A stretch of 45,433 nt of DNA from Oscillatoriaceae cyanobacterium M33_DOE_052 (GTDB lineage: Bacteria; Cyanobacteriota; Cyanobacteriia; Cyanobacteriales; Laspinemataceae): the NCBI GenBank assembly GCA_015296065.1, contig DVDU01000160.1, positions 1 to 45,433 of the forward strand, in the 5' to 3' direction. Below are positions 32,716-41,003 of this stretch, piece after piece. The notes under the pieces were generated by a model. That model saw nothing but the letters and a program-made list of their open reading frames with translations, made no database searches and was not told the origin of the DNA. The first letter of the stretch is position 1; every line of letters begins with the position of its first letter. Both the position numbers and the translations under genes were made by a program.

Positions 32716-34728
32716 ATGCCAATTCAATTCGGACGGGAAATCTGCGGCGATGTGGCCACGGCTGAAGCGCGGGAGTGGCTAGTCACGAACGGCTGCGGCG
32801 GTTATGCCTCCGGTACTGTGGCAGGAATACTCACCCGCCGCTATCACGGTTTATTGATGGCGGCTCTGAAACCTCCCTTGGACAGGACATTACTCCTCGC
32901 CAAGCTGGATGAAACCGTAACCTATGACGATAAACCATATCCCCTGTTTGCCAACCGGTGGGGAACCGGCGTCGTTGAACCCCCTGGTAACAGCTATTTA
33001 GAAAGTTTCCATTTAGACGGCACTATCCCCGTGTGGCACTTTGCGATCGCTGATGCCCGATTAGAAAAACGCATCTGGATGCAGCCCGGAGCCAATACCA
33101 CCTATATTTTCTACCATTTGCCGCGCGCCAGTCAACCCCTCACCCTCAGTCTCAAGGCTCTCGTAAATTACCGGGAATGTCACCACCTAGCCGCCGCAAA
33201 TCACCGCCAGATGGAAATTTCCCCTGTCCCCACCGGGGTTGCCATCAAAGCATTTCCCCAAGCAGTACCCTTTTACCTATTCGCCCCTGCCGCCGACGTA
33301 GAACTAACCCACAAGTGGCATTATGGCTTTGAGCTAGCAGTAGAAAAATGGCGGGGGCAAGACTACCAAGAAGACCATCTCCACGCCGTGACTTTCCGCC
33401 GCATTCTTAACCCCGGAGATTCCCTCACCATCGTCGCCACCACAGACTCATTAGCCCGAGGGGATGGACATTCGGCGTTAACAGCTCGCCAAGCCTACGA
33501 GCAAAATTTGCTGCAACTCTGTAGCCAAAAATCCCCTAAACATCAGGGGAGCAAAGTCTATCAATTAGCCAAAAAAGCACCGCCTTGGGTCAAACAACTG
33601 GTATTAGCCGCCGACCAATTTATCGTGTCCCGACCTTTACCAGACGGACGCGAGGGCAAAACGATTATTGCCGGATATCCTTGGTTTAGTGACTGGGGCC
33701 GCGATACGATGATTGCCCTTCCGGGTTTAACCCTTTGCACTGGGAGGGTGGATGTGGCCCGCACAATTTTGCAAACTTTTGCCCGCTATGTGGATGGTGG
33801 GATGCTGCCAAATACCTTTGGTGAGGCAGGAGAGAGCCTTTTCTACAATACTGTGGATGCCACTTTGTGGTATTTCCAGGCCATTCGCGCTTATTTTGAG
33901 GCTACGGGAGACCAGGGTTTAATCGCCGAACTGTGGCCAGTTTTGGTAGATATTGTGAATTGGCATTGTCAGGGCACACGCCACCGCATCCACATGGACC
34001 CAAAAGACGGTTTGCTCTATGCGGGCGAGGCGGGAGTACAGTTAACTTGGATGGATGCTAAAGTCGGTGATTGGGTGGTGACACCCCGCATCGGCAAGCC
34101 AGTAGAAGTGAATGCTCTGTGGTATTCCGCCTTGGCTACGATGGCAGAGTTGGCGGAGATGATGGGGGAGTCGGGACAGGAATATGCCAAAATGGCAGCA
34201 CGGGCAGCCGCCGGTTTTCAGCGTTTCTGGAATGCTGAGGCTAACTATTGCTACGACGTGATCGATGGTCCCAATGGTGACGACCCCAGTTTACGCCCTA
34301 ATCAAATTTTTGCCGTGTCTTTGCCCCATAGTCCCCTACCGCCACCACAGCAGCGATCGGTCGTAGATGCTTGCGCCCGCCAACTCTTTACCACCCACGG
34401 TTTGCGCAGTCTCAGCCCCAACCATCCCCAATACCAAGGTCAATACAAAGGCAACTTACTGCAACGGGATGGCGCCTATCATCAAGGCACCGTTTGGGGT
34501 TGGCTCTTCGGCCCCTTTGTCATTGCCTACTGGCGAGCCTACGGCGACCTCGAAGGTGCCCAGAGCTTCCTCGAACCCATCTCCCACCATCTGCACAACC
34601 ACGGTTTAGGCACCCTCAGCGAAATATTCGACGGCGACCCCCCATTTACTCCCAGAGGCTGCATTGCCCAAGCCTGGACCGTCGCCGAAGTCCTCCGAGC
34701 CGCCGCCTTCTTAAAAATTAAATCTTGA
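32716..34728 (+). CDS. Amylo-alpha-1,6-glucosidase (glycogen debranching enzyme, GH133-like)
   Basis: 670-aa enzyme starting MPIQFGREICGDVATAEARE. Earlier in-frame starts exist (32641 and 32689), but similarity to the family begins here. The N-terminal domain has WLVTNGCGGYASGTVAGI, typical of bacterial and archaeal debranching enzymes. The (alpha/alpha)6 catalytic domain shows YPWFSDWGRDTMIALPGL, GMLPNTFGEAGESLFYNTVDATLWY, LTWMDAKVGDWVVTPRIGKP and FDGDPPFTPRGCIAQAWTVAE. The enzyme hydrolyses alpha-1,6 branch points of glycogen in the cytoplasm. It begins about 100 bases after the tRNA. Confidence 0.9.
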   Translation: MPIQFGREICGDVATAEAREWLVTNGCGGYASGTVAGILTRRYHGLLMAALKPPLDRTLLLAKLDETVTYDDKPYPLFANRWGTGVVEPPGNSYLESFHLDGTIPVWHFAIADARLEKRIWMQPGANTTYIFYHLPRASQPLTLSLKALVNYRECHHLAAANHRQMEISPVPTGVAIKAFPQAVPFYLFAPAADVELTHKWHYGFELAVEKWRGQDYQEDHLHAVTFRRILNPGDSLTIVATTDSLARGDGHSALTARQAYEQNLLQLCSQKSPKHQGSKVYQLAKKAPPWVKQLVLAADQFIVSRPLPDGREGKTIIAGYPWFSDWGRDTMIALPGLTLCTGRVDVARTILQTFARYVDGGMLPNTFGEAGESLFYNTVDATLWYFQAIRAYFEATGDQGLIAELWPVLVDIVNWHCQGTRHRIHMDPKDGLLYAGEAGVQLTWMDAKVGDWVVTPRIGKPVEVNALWYSALATMAELAEMMGESGQEYAKMAARAAAGFQRFWNAEANYCYDVIDGPNGDDPSLRPNQIFAVSLPHSPLPPPQQRSVVDACARQLFTTHGLRSLSPNHPQYQGQYKGNLLQRDGAYHQGTVWGWLFGPFVIAYWRAYGDLEGAQSFLEPISHHLHNHGLGTLSEIFDGDPPFTPRGCIAQAWTVAEVLRAAAFLKIKS

Positions 34729-34735
34729 TGAACAA

Positions 34736-34856
34736 GGTTCGTAGTTGGGCTTCAGCCCTCTTTCTGAGGTTCGTAGTTGGGCTTTAGCCCTCAATCTTCG
34801 GTTCGTAGTAGGGCTTCAGCCCAGAGGCTGTTTGCGCTAAAGCCCTACTACGAACT
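34736..34856. repeat. Cluster of GTAGTTGGGCTTTAGCCC half and full palindromes
   Basis: Two half copies (GTAGTTGGGCTTCAGCCC and GTAGTTGGGCTTTAGCCC) precede a full inverted copy (CGTAGTAGGGCTTCAGCCC with CGCTAAAGCCCTACTACGAA), all upstream of the TVP38-like gene. Confidence 0.8.
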
Positions 34857-34881
34857 CCGGGCAAAATTATCAAGACAAATT

Positions 34882-35613
34882 ATGAAATTACCCCCAAAAA
34901 ATATCCTATCAATTATTGGGAAAATTATTTTAGCAACCATTGTCATTGTCGATTTAATTTTCCTGGCCAAATTTTTCCATATCCAGGAATATTTGCGCGA
35001 TGCCCTGCAATGGATTGACAGCCTAGGCAATACTGGCGTTATCGCCTTCATGGTCATTTACATTTTCGCCACAGTGTTATTTATTCCCGGTTCCCTGCTC
35101 ACCCTCGGGGCGGGAGTTATTTTTCAAGTCGTTTTGGGTTCAGTTTGCGTCTTTGTGGCGGCAACTTTGGGAGCTACGGGCGCTTTTTTAGTGGGGCGCT
35201 ATTTAGCGCGAGGCTGGGTGGAAAAGCAAATTGCCGGAAATGAGAAATTTCAAGCCATAGATAAGGCTGTGGCTAGAGAAGGATTAAAAATTGTCCTGCT
35301 GACGCGGCTTTCACCCGTGTTTCCTTTCAATTTGTTAAATTATGCTTTTGGCTTAACCCAAGTTTCTCTCAAAGATTATTTTTTGGGTTCTGTGGGCATG
35401 ATTCCTGGTACAATTATGTATGTGTATATCGGTTCTCTGGCAGGAGATTTGGCGACGATCGGCACCCCAGGACAAGCTACTGCACCGGAGGCTTTGACTT
35501 GGGCAATTAAGATTATCGGTGGGGTGGCGGCTTTGGCGGTCACGCTTTATGTGACGAAAATTGCCAAAAATGCTTTAGAAATGGAAATTACATCGGAGAA
35601 TAATGATGAATAG
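34882..35613 (+). CDS. TVP38/TMEM64 (DedA-superfamily) membrane protein
   Basis: 243-aa integral membrane protein starting MKLPPKNILSIIGKIILATI. The earlier in-frame ATG at 34777 would translate repeat DNA and is rejected. The core has the family pattern FIPGSLLTLGAGVIFQVVLG followed by GATGAFLVGRYLARGWVEKQ, and LLTRLSPVFPFNLLNYAFGL. It ends VTKIAKNALEMEITSENNDE. About five or six membrane segments are visible. Such proteins belong to the VTT superfamily, linked to lipid scrambling or envelope homeostasis; the precise role here is unknown. Confidence 0.85.
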   Translation: MKLPPKNILSIIGKIILATIVIVDLIFLAKFFHIQEYLRDALQWIDSLGNTGVIAFMVIYIFATVLFIPGSLLTLGAGVIFQVVLGSVCVFVAATLGATGAFLVGRYLARGWVEKQIAGNEKFQAIDKAVAREGLKIVLLTRLSPVFPFNLLNYAFGLTQVSLKDYFLGSVGMIPGTIMYVYIGSLAGDLATIGTPGQATAPEALTWAIKIIGGVAALAVTLYVTKIAKNALEMEITSENNDE

Positions 35614-35818
35614 TCATTTGTCCTTGGTCATTTGGAGAAGAAACCGGTTTCTGGCGGAAAATCTCTGTTAAGGTTTAGAAACCCGATTTATGGCTCCCGG
35701 TTTGACAAGGGACAAAGGACCAGGGACAAAGGACAAATGACAAAGGACCAGGGACAAAGGACAAATGACCAATGACACCCTAGAATAGAGGAAACATATT
35801 CTGGATTTTGGTAGTGAT
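35614..35818. repeat. Heptamer tract and AAACCGGTTT repeat
   Basis: The gap holds a GAAACCGGTTTCTGG palindrome with a second degenerate arm (35637-35690), then a tract of GGACAAAGGACCAGGGACAA-type units (35700-35775). Confidence 0.75.
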
Positions 35819-36013
35819 ATGGACAGAATTTCGGTGGCTCCTCACATCCACTTTGGTAAGCCTTGCATCGCCGGGACGCGCATCACTGTGCAGAGTGTTC
35901 TGGAATTGCTCAACGAAGGACTTTCCTTTGAGGTGATTATTCAGGATTACTACCCTGACTTGCAGGTAGAGGATATTCGCATTGCCTTGGGACAAATGAC
36001 CAAGGACAAATAA
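35819..36013 (+). CDS. DUF433 antitoxin-like protein, C-terminus replaced by repeat
   Basis: 64-aa protein. MDRISVAPHIHFGKPCIAGT, then RITVQSVLELLNEGLSFEVI and the YYPDLQVEDIR segment are a clear DUF433 helix-turn-helix domain, typical of antitoxins paired with DUF5615 PIN-like toxins. The usual last helix after EDIR is cut short: the final residues (LGQMTKDK) are encoded by GGACAAATGACCAAGGACAA, one unit of the heptamer repeat, which also supplies the stop. No toxin gene follows; the next gene is an unrelated flavoprotein. It is probably a decayed or orphaned antitoxin. Confidence 0.75.
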   Translation: MDRISVAPHIHFGKPCIAGTRITVQSVLELLNEGLSFEVIIQDYYPDLQVEDIRIALGQMTKDK

Positions 36014-36078
36014 CAAATGACCAAGGACAAATAACAAATGACCAAGGACAAATGACAAAGGACAAAGGACAAATGATT
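35993..36078. repeat. Heptamer tract crossing two gene ends
   Basis: A run of GGACAAATGACCAAGGACAA-type units covers the last codons of the DUF433 gene, the gap, and the start codon of the following flavoprotein gene. Confidence 0.85.
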
Positions 36079-37503
36079 AAGGACAAATATGATATTGTTG
36101 TTATCGGTGGTGGTTCGGGTGGCTTGGTGATTGCGGCGGCGGCGGCGCAGTTAAAAGCGAAAGTGGCGCTGGTGGAAAAGGCGCGCTTGGGGGGAGATTG
36201 TTTGTGGTTTGGTTGTGTTCCGAGTAAATCTCTGATTCATGCTGCACGGGTGGCTTATACGGTGAAGAATGCGGGCAAGTTTGGCATTTATACGTCACCA
36301 CCAGAGATTGATTTTGCTAAAGTAATGGCTCATGTGCAAAGGGTGCAAGGGGAGATAGAACCGCACGACTCGCCAGAAAGGTTTCGGGGTTTGGAGGTAG
36401 AGGTGATTTTTGGCGAGGGGAGATTTATTGACGGACAAACTTTTGCTGTGAATGGCGAAAATTTGCAGGCTCGGACGTTCGCGATCGCCACTGGTTCTCG
36501 GAGTGCAATTCCTCCCATTGCTGGATTAAAAGATGTGGGATATCTGACGAATGAGGAGGTTTTTTCTCTGCAAAAATGCCCGTCATCTTTGGCGATAATT
36601 GGTGCAGGTCCGATTGGTTGCGAATTGGGGCAAGCCTTTCAGAGACTAGGTTCTGATGTGACGCTGATTTCTGGTCGTCCCTACATTCTCCCGAAAGAAG
36701 ACCCGGAAATGGCGATGATTTTACAAGCGCAGTTGGCCTCGGAAGGTGTGCGCATTCTCTATCATACCAGACCGGACAGGGTGGAAGTGGTGCATGGGAA
36801 AAAAGTTCTCTGGATGGGCGAACAGCAAATCGCGATCGTGGATGAAATTTTGCTGGCGGCGGGGCGAATACCGAATGTGGAATCGCTGAATTTAGAAGCG
36901 GCGGGGGTGGTATATAATGAGAAAGGAATTCAGGTGAATGAGAAGCTGCAAACTACTAATTCTCGGATTTATGCTTGTGGGGATGTGATTGGTGGCTACC
37001 AGTTTACTCATGTGGCGGGATATGAAGCAACGGTAGTGTTGAAAAATGCTTTGTTTTTGCCGGTTTCTAAAGCGGATTATCGGGTGATTCCTTGGACGAT
37101 TTTTACTGACCCAGAGGTGGCGCGGGTGGGGTTGAGTGAAGCGGAGGCGAAACAACGCTATGGGGATGATGTGTATGTGTTGAAACAGGATTTGGCTGGG
37201 GTCGATCGGGCGCAGACGGAAGCCGCAACTCATGGTTTTGCGAAGATTATTACTCGCCGCAATGGGGAGATTTTGGGCGCCCATTTTATCGGGCCATCAG
37301 CAGGGGAGCTAATTCACGAAGTGGTGATGGCGATGGCAAATAAGATGAAAGTTTCGGCTTTAACTGGGTTTATGCACGTTTATCCGACTTTAGCAGAGGT
37401 GAATAGCAAAGCGGCGCTATTGCTAACTAAGCATAAATACGCAAAAAATCAGCGCTTGCAGGGAATTTTGGCGAGGTTTTTTGCTTGGCGGCGTGATTGG
37501 TAG
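36073..37503 (+). CDS. MerA-like FAD-dependent pyridine nucleotide-disulphide oxidoreductase
   Basis: 476-aa flavoprotein; the start is taken at MIKDKYDIVVIGGGSGG, though an ATG 21 bases upstream in the repeat is also in frame. The FAD motif is GGGSGG; the redox-active pair is in GGDCLWFGCVPSK (C-x4-C); the NAD(P)H motif is IIGAGPIGCELG; the FAD end motif is IYACGDVIG. The C-terminal dimer domain has FTDPEVARVGLSEAEA and HVYPTLAEVN. This resembles the mercuric-reductase/lipoamide-dehydrogenase group, but no mer genes accompany it and the protein lacks the C-terminal Cys pair of true MerA. Substrate is unknown. Confidence 0.88.
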   Translation: MIKDKYDIVVIGGGSGGLVIAAAAAQLKAKVALVEKARLGGDCLWFGCVPSKSLIHAARVAYTVKNAGKFGIYTSPPEIDFAKVMAHVQRVQGEIEPHDSPERFRGLEVEVIFGEGRFIDGQTFAVNGENLQARTFAIATGSRSAIPPIAGLKDVGYLTNEEVFSLQKCPSSLAIIGAGPIGCELGQAFQRLGSDVTLISGRPYILPKEDPEMAMILQAQLASEGVRILYHTRPDRVEVVHGKKVLWMGEQQIAIVDEILLAAGRIPNVESLNLEAAGVVYNEKGIQVNEKLQTTNSRIYACGDVIGGYQFTHVAGYEATVVLKNALFLPVSKADYRVIPWTIFTDPEVARVGLSEAEAKQRYGDDVYVLKQDLAGVDRAQTEAATHGFAKIITRRNGEILGAHFIGPSAGELIHEVVMAMANKMKVSALTGFMHVYPTLAEVNSKAALLLTKHKYAKNQRLQGILARFFAWRRDW

Positions 37504-37796
37504 GTGGTGGGGAATGTCAGGAGGTCTTGAAATATTTGTCAATAATCCGAGAAATTACTGGGGTGGTGTGTCCCCGGAAACCGGATAACAGCCCGGAATC
37601 TTCCTCATGGTACAAGCCGCTTCGGTTCAGAAATGGGGTGGCTTTTGGTGACGCGATCGCGATCGCATCCCGGAGGGCATATTATCACATAAAATTCTTG
37701 ATTTTTATCACGGAAACTGGAGCCAAAATAGGGCATTCTATGAAGATGGAGATTGTGATGAGGAGCAGAGAAAAGTTCCTCGTGAGGTAAAAACCC
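37504..37796. other. Gap without a recognised gene
   Basis: A 97-codon ORF starts here but shows no domain or ribosome site that would support it. Overlapping GCGATCGC octamers occur at about 37654-37667. I see no RNA gene or clear promoter. Confidence 0.4.
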
Positions 37797-38207
37797 ATGT
37801 TGTCCCAACCGATGTTTGACGATCGCTCCCTGGCTAAATCCTTTTATGAAGCGCTGATGAATCGCTTCTGCTCTCGTTTTGACAGCCACACCCGGGAAAT
37901 TTTTAGTGAGAGCATTTTTGGTATCGCTCCCGGACCAGGGGGAGAAAAAACCCTGTTTATCGTTGCCCCTTCTGTGGATGTGGCCCAGGAACTGCTGGGC
38001 AAAATCGACAATATCATCACCCAAGTCACGGATATGATGCCTGGTGTCGAGCAAACTGCCATCTGCGCCATGCCTCCTCAGAGTGAAGCAGAGGCGGGGA
38101 CCGCTACACCCCACCCGGAGACGGAGTTAACGAGCCCCTACGGGCAATTGCCGCCAAAACTGATGATGGGCAAAATCTTCCATCACCAATCGGTGATGAA
38201 TGAGTAA
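37797..38207 (+). CDS. Conserved-looking cyanobacterial protein, unknown function
   Basis: 136-aa soluble protein. The first 95 residues look like a compact alpha/beta domain: FYEALMNRFCSRFDSHTREI, then GEKTLFIVAPSVDVAQELLG, KIDNIITQVTDMMPGVEQTA. A Pro/Thr-rich tail follows, ending LPPKLMMGKIFHHQSVMNE. GTGAGG lies 9 bases before the ATG. The helix-strand-helix order is faintly like a DnaA domain I, but I do not claim it. Function unknown. Confidence 0.6.
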   Translation: MLSQPMFDDRSLAKSFYEALMNRFCSRFDSHTREIFSESIFGIAPGPGGEKTLFIVAPSVDVAQELLGKIDNIITQVTDMMPGVEQTAICAMPPQSEAEAGTATPHPETELTSPYGQLPPKLMMGKIFHHQSVMNE

Positions 38208-38358
38208 TTTTTCTGATCGGGTTTGTAGTTGGGCTTTAGCCCTCTTTCTGCATCCTTGCCAATAAGAGTAAGCCTTTTGAGAGCTTGAAGGTGCCGGAGA
38301 TGAAGGCAAACTAAAAGTAGTAATACCCAATCAACCCGCACCACGGAAAGAAACGGTA

Positions 38359-38889
38359 ATGTATCCGGTACTAACAGGCTCCCTCCAAGTGGAAACGGTG
38401 ACGATCGCCATCCGCAACCTCCCACCAAGGCTGCAAGGCACCAAACTGGTGCAACTATCGGATTTTCATTATGAAGGGTGGGGACTCTCAGAGAAGCTGC
38501 TCGATCGGGCGATCGGCGCCAGCAATGAAGCCGAACCCGACCTCGTACTCCTCACCGGCGACTACATCACCAAATACCCCACCCGCATTCACCAACTAGC
38601 CGCCAAACTCAAAGATCTGCAAAGTCGAGCCGGAATTTACGCCATTTTCGGCAATCACGACCTCCTCAGTCGCCCCCAAATTGCCGATGCTTTCACCCCG
38701 ATCGGCATTAACATTTTATGGAATCAAATCGCCTATCCCCTCGGTTCCGGTTTAGCTCTCGTCGGGATGGCAGACTTTTACTCCCCAGAATTCCACCCCC
38801 AACCCCTCCTCACCGCCATCCCCCCAGAAATCCCCCGCCTCGTCCTATCCCATAACCCCGACACCGCCGCCGAAATGCAGCCATATCGA
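38359..38889 (+). pseudogene. Metallophosphoesterase, 5' part (interrupted)
   Basis: The first 177 codons of a calcineurin-type phosphoesterase: VQLSDFHYEG (D-x-H), LVLLTGDYI (GD), AIFGNHDLLS (GNHD) and LVLSHNPDTA (H). The reading frame meets the mobile element after AEMQPYR. Deleting bases 38890-44109 joins CGA to ATA and continues IDLQLSGHTHGGQI in frame, giving a 271-aa protein with a normal motif order. The split part alone lacks the GHTH motif and should be inactive. The frame runs on into the element to a stop at 39051, appending a His-rich tail. Confidence 0.93.
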
Positions 38890-40429
38890 GAAAATCTAAG
38901 AATAGCGCAACCTCATCGGCATCATCTGCATCATCATCATCAGCATCAGCCAGATAGTCAGCATCATCTGCATCATCATCGTCAGCATCAGCCAGATAGT
39001 CAGCATCATCTGCATCATCATCCGCGCTGGGGGAATCGTCGGTACCAGTAATCAACCGCCTGACCCACTCAATGCGAGCATTCAGGTAAGTATGAAGCCG
39101 ATCGGCATCAGCAGCAGGCATATCATCCGATATTTGCGCGATCGCCATCCGCAGGGAGAGCAACACCTGCTCCAAATCCAACCCCTTGCCAGAAGCTACG
39201 AACTCTAAGGATGCCGACCAAACAGAAGCAAGCCGCCCCGACCACTCAGGGGAAAAGCAGATCCGCAAGTCATCTTGGCAAGACAAGCCAACAGACCGGC
39301 AAAACTCCTGGTCACGCGGTGACGGCAAATCATGGAAGATAAACCCATACCCATAATTAAGAGACCACACCCGATCGCCGACGGAGAAGGTAGCAGGATC
39401 GGGCAGCTCAGGCAGAGGGTCATCTACCACCGAAAAGGACGTGATGGGATAAGACCCATTACGATAAAACTGCTGAGAGTCAAAGTGGACATTGACCGAC
39501 CAGCGATCGTCCCCACCAAAGCAACGAGATTTAAAAGTGGCGAGACAGAAGCGCCGCTCAACATTGCCCTCAGAAGAGTAAAGAAGCCGGGTTTCACCAG
39601 GAACCCAGGCAGAGACAAGAGCCTCACAGTGTAGATCCTTGCGGTAATTCCTGACGGTTTTTTCGTCCAATCCAAACATCCGAGCCAAAGCCCGGTTAGT
39701 TTCGTCCGGGACAAGTTCTATATAGCGTTTACACGCACGCTCAAGTGACTGTCGATTAAGCGGCAGTCCATTTTGCAGGTTGGCCAAGAGAGCAGCTTTA
39801 ATAGCATCATGGCGAGAACCCGATCGGATAATCGCCGGAATATGGCGACGGCCAGCACGGCGAGCAGCGCTTAGACGGTGGTGGCCATGCACCAGAAAAA
39901 GCTGATTTTCTACCCACCACAACTCCACCGGTGGAGGTTCGGAGTGAGAGAGCATCGCAACGTAGCGGTCGATCGCGAAATCATCGAGGCAGTATCGAGG
40001 TTGGAAATCGGGATGCTCAGTAATACGAGCGATCGCCACCTGAACAACATCAGAGGAAGGAGACAAGTCCTCACCTGCGGAATTTTCCGCACCCTCACCG
40101 GTGACATCCTCACCTGCGGAATTTTCCGCACCCTCACCGGTGACATCCTCACCTGCGGAATTTTCCGCACCCTCACCGGTGACATCCTCACCTGCGGAAT
40201 TTTCCGCACCCTCACCGGTAACATCCTCACCTGCGGAATTTTCCGCACCCTCACCGGTAACATCCTCATCGGCCAGCAGTTCCCACTGGGATAGACCAGC
40301 CCACCGAGAGCCACCATCATCAACCCCCCAAAACTTAGTCCCACGGTGAACAGTAACGGTAATGGCCAACTTGCGGCGAAGATTTGGAAGGTAAGCCAAA
40401 ACACGGGACCCAATCTCAGGTAATGCCAT
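38810..40429 (-). CDS. ParB/Srx-domain protein with tandem repeats and Asp-rich tail
   Basis: About 539 codons as read here, starting MALPEIGSRVLAYLPNLR with GGAGG 8 bases upstream. Domains: an N-terminal region of about 60 residues; five copies of EDVTGEGAENSAG (39-base units at 40071-40265); a ParB-like domain (VQVAIARITEHPDFQPRYCL, ELWWVENQLFLVHGHHRLSA, ARRAG); a helix-turn-helix (NRALARMFGLDEKTVRNYRK); a long C-terminal region with FSVGDRVWSLNYGYGFIFHD; and an Asp/Ala-rich tail of about 2.4 copies of a 42-base unit (38920-39022). The last 26 codons are antisense to the phosphoesterase, because the gene runs out of the element through its left end. In a circular form the frame would instead stop six codons into the right end. 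Possible role: segregation or regulation of the element. Confidence 0.78.
   Translation of the reverse strand: MALPEIGSRVLAYLPNLRRKLAITVTVHRGTKFWGVDDGGSRWAGLSQWELLADEDVTGEGAENSAGEDVTGEGAENSAGEDVTGEGAENSAGEDVTGEGAENSAGEDVTGEGAENSAGEDLSPSSDVVQVAIARITEHPDFQPRYCLDDFAIDRYVAMLSHSEPPPVELWWVENQLFLVHGHHRLSAARRAGRRHIPAIIRSGSRHDAIKAALLANLQNGLPLNRQSLERACKRYIELVPDETNRALARMFGLDEKTVRNYRKDLHCEALVSAWVPGETRLLYSSEGNVERRFCLATFKSRCFGGDDRWSVNVHFDSQQFYRNGSYPITSFSVVDDPLPELPDPATFSVGDRVWSLNYGYGFIFHDLPSPRDQEFCRSVGLSCQDDLRICFSPEWSGRLASVWSASLEFVASGKGLDLEQVLLSLRMAIAQISDDMPAADADRLHTYLNARIEWVRRLITGTDDSPSADDDADDADYLADADDDDADDADYLADADDDDADDADEVALFLDFLDMAAFRRRCRGYGIGRGGGFLGGWR
38920..39022. repeat. 42-base tandem repeat (Asp-rich tail)
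   Basis: About 2.4 copies of a unit containing CATCATCTGCATCATCATC and GTCAGCATCAGCCAGATA encode DADDADYLADADDD-type sequence on the minus strand. The repeat lies 30 bases from the left end of the element. Confidence 0.85.
40071..40265. repeat. Five 39-base tandem repeats in the ParB-like gene
   Basis: Five nearly identical units, from TCACCTGCGGAATTTTCCGC to GGTGACATCC, follow one another without spacers and encode EDVTGEGAENSAG. The last units differ only by GGTAACATCC. Confidence 0.92.
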
Positions 40430-40513
40430 AGTTTTCCTCCAAACAGATATAAGAGGTATCGCCCAGTCAGTAGATTGAGAGAAATAGGGGGGTGCAATCC
40501 CCCCACTCGCTAA

Positions 40514-40527
40514 ACAGAATATTCTGT
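40514..40527. promoter_or_regulatory. Palindromic operator candidate upstream of xre
   Basis: ACAGAATATTCTGT is a perfect 14-base palindrome, ending 11 bases before the XRE start codon, in the divergent region between the ParB-like and XRE genes. Its GAATAT core recurs in the promoter at 40846-40874, suggesting a common binding site for the XRE regulator. Confidence 0.5.
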
Positions 40528-40538
40528 ATGAATATATT

Positions 40539-40841
40539 ATGGAAGAAAACCAAGTCAAAATCAAGACCAAGGAGAAATATACGAACCTAAAATGGATAAG
40601 GGACCAATTAGGCTTAACTCAAGAAGAGTTGGCCTTTTTGCTGGGAGTCTCACAACCGTCTGTTAGTCGATGCGAAAAGGGCTCAAAAGACCTACTGGTG
40701 CCACTTTCCGGCTGGCAAGCTCTCACGCAAAAAATGAAAGAAGCAGGAATCGATCTCACTGAACCACCAGCAATAGAGCTTAATGCAGATTTCTCACCTG
40801 CAACATGGAAAGCAAGAAAAAGGACAAAAAAAAATGGATAA
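40539..40841 (+). CDS. XRE-family helix-turn-helix regulator
   Basis: 100-aa DNA-binding protein. The HTH is clear: LKWIRDQLGLTQEELAFLLG then VSQPSVSRCEKGSKDL. The C-terminal half ends in a basic ATWKARKRTKKNG. It is divergent from the ParB-like gene, whose start lies 110 bases away. There is no good ribosome site before the ATG; translation may be leaderless. It is probably a repressor of the element, since palindromic GAATAT-containing sites lie in front of itself and in the promoter just downstream. Confidence 0.85.
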   Translation: MEENQVKIKTKEKYTNLKWIRDQLGLTQEELAFLLGVSQPSVSRCEKGSKDLLVPLSGWQALTQKMKEAGIDLTEPPAIELNADFSPATWKARKRTKKNG

Positions 40842-40845
40842 CCAC

Positions 40846-40874
40846 TTGACAGATATATTCTATTTGAATATACT
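40846..40874 (+). promoter_or_regulatory. Strong sigma70-type promoter with operator-like repeat
   Basis: TTGACA (40846-40851), a 17-base spacer and TATACT (40869-40874) form a near-consensus promoter directly after the XRE gene. An inverted repeat ATATTC-N5-GAATAT (40855-40871) sits between the boxes, sharing its core with the palindrome before xre. It should drive the downstream cargo genes and possibly the RNA and recombinase, under XRE control. Confidence 0.65.
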
Positions 40875-40969
40875 GAGTGAATAAAGCTCGACAAAGGAGG
40901 CAGCCTATCGACTAGCAACTAACAGATATCTAGTACCGATTGACTAACAAGCGCTCACATACACCTAGC

Positions 40970-40992
40970 GGGAGGGGTCCAATCCCCCCTCC
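40970..40992 (+). other. Hairpin, one of a pair flanking xre
   Basis: GGGAGGGG, TCCAAT and CCCCCCTCCC form a strong stem. A very similar hairpin, GGGGGGTGCAATCCCCCC, lies at about 40487-40505 on the other side of the XRE gene. They may act as attenuators, repeats or transcription ends; there is no U-tract. Confidence 0.45.
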
Positions 40993-41003
40993 CATTCCTA
41001 CCC

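Noticed and set aside
34777-34881. Upstream start of the TVP38-like protein
   Set aside because: The extra 35 codons are translated GGGCTTTAGCCC repeat DNA.
36073-37503. True mercuric reductase (merA)
   Set aside because: No mer operon, no MerR-type site and no C-terminal Cys pair; only the general flavoprotein fold and the redox CxxxxC are supported.
40071-40265. Regular 39-base repeats resembling a CRISPR array
   Set aside because: Units are directly adjacent with no spacers and encode an in-frame 13-residue repeat of the ParB-like protein.
39878-40294. Plus-strand ORF with ILTCGIFRTLTGD repeats
   Set aside because: It is the shadow of the five 39-base repeats in the ParB-like gene.
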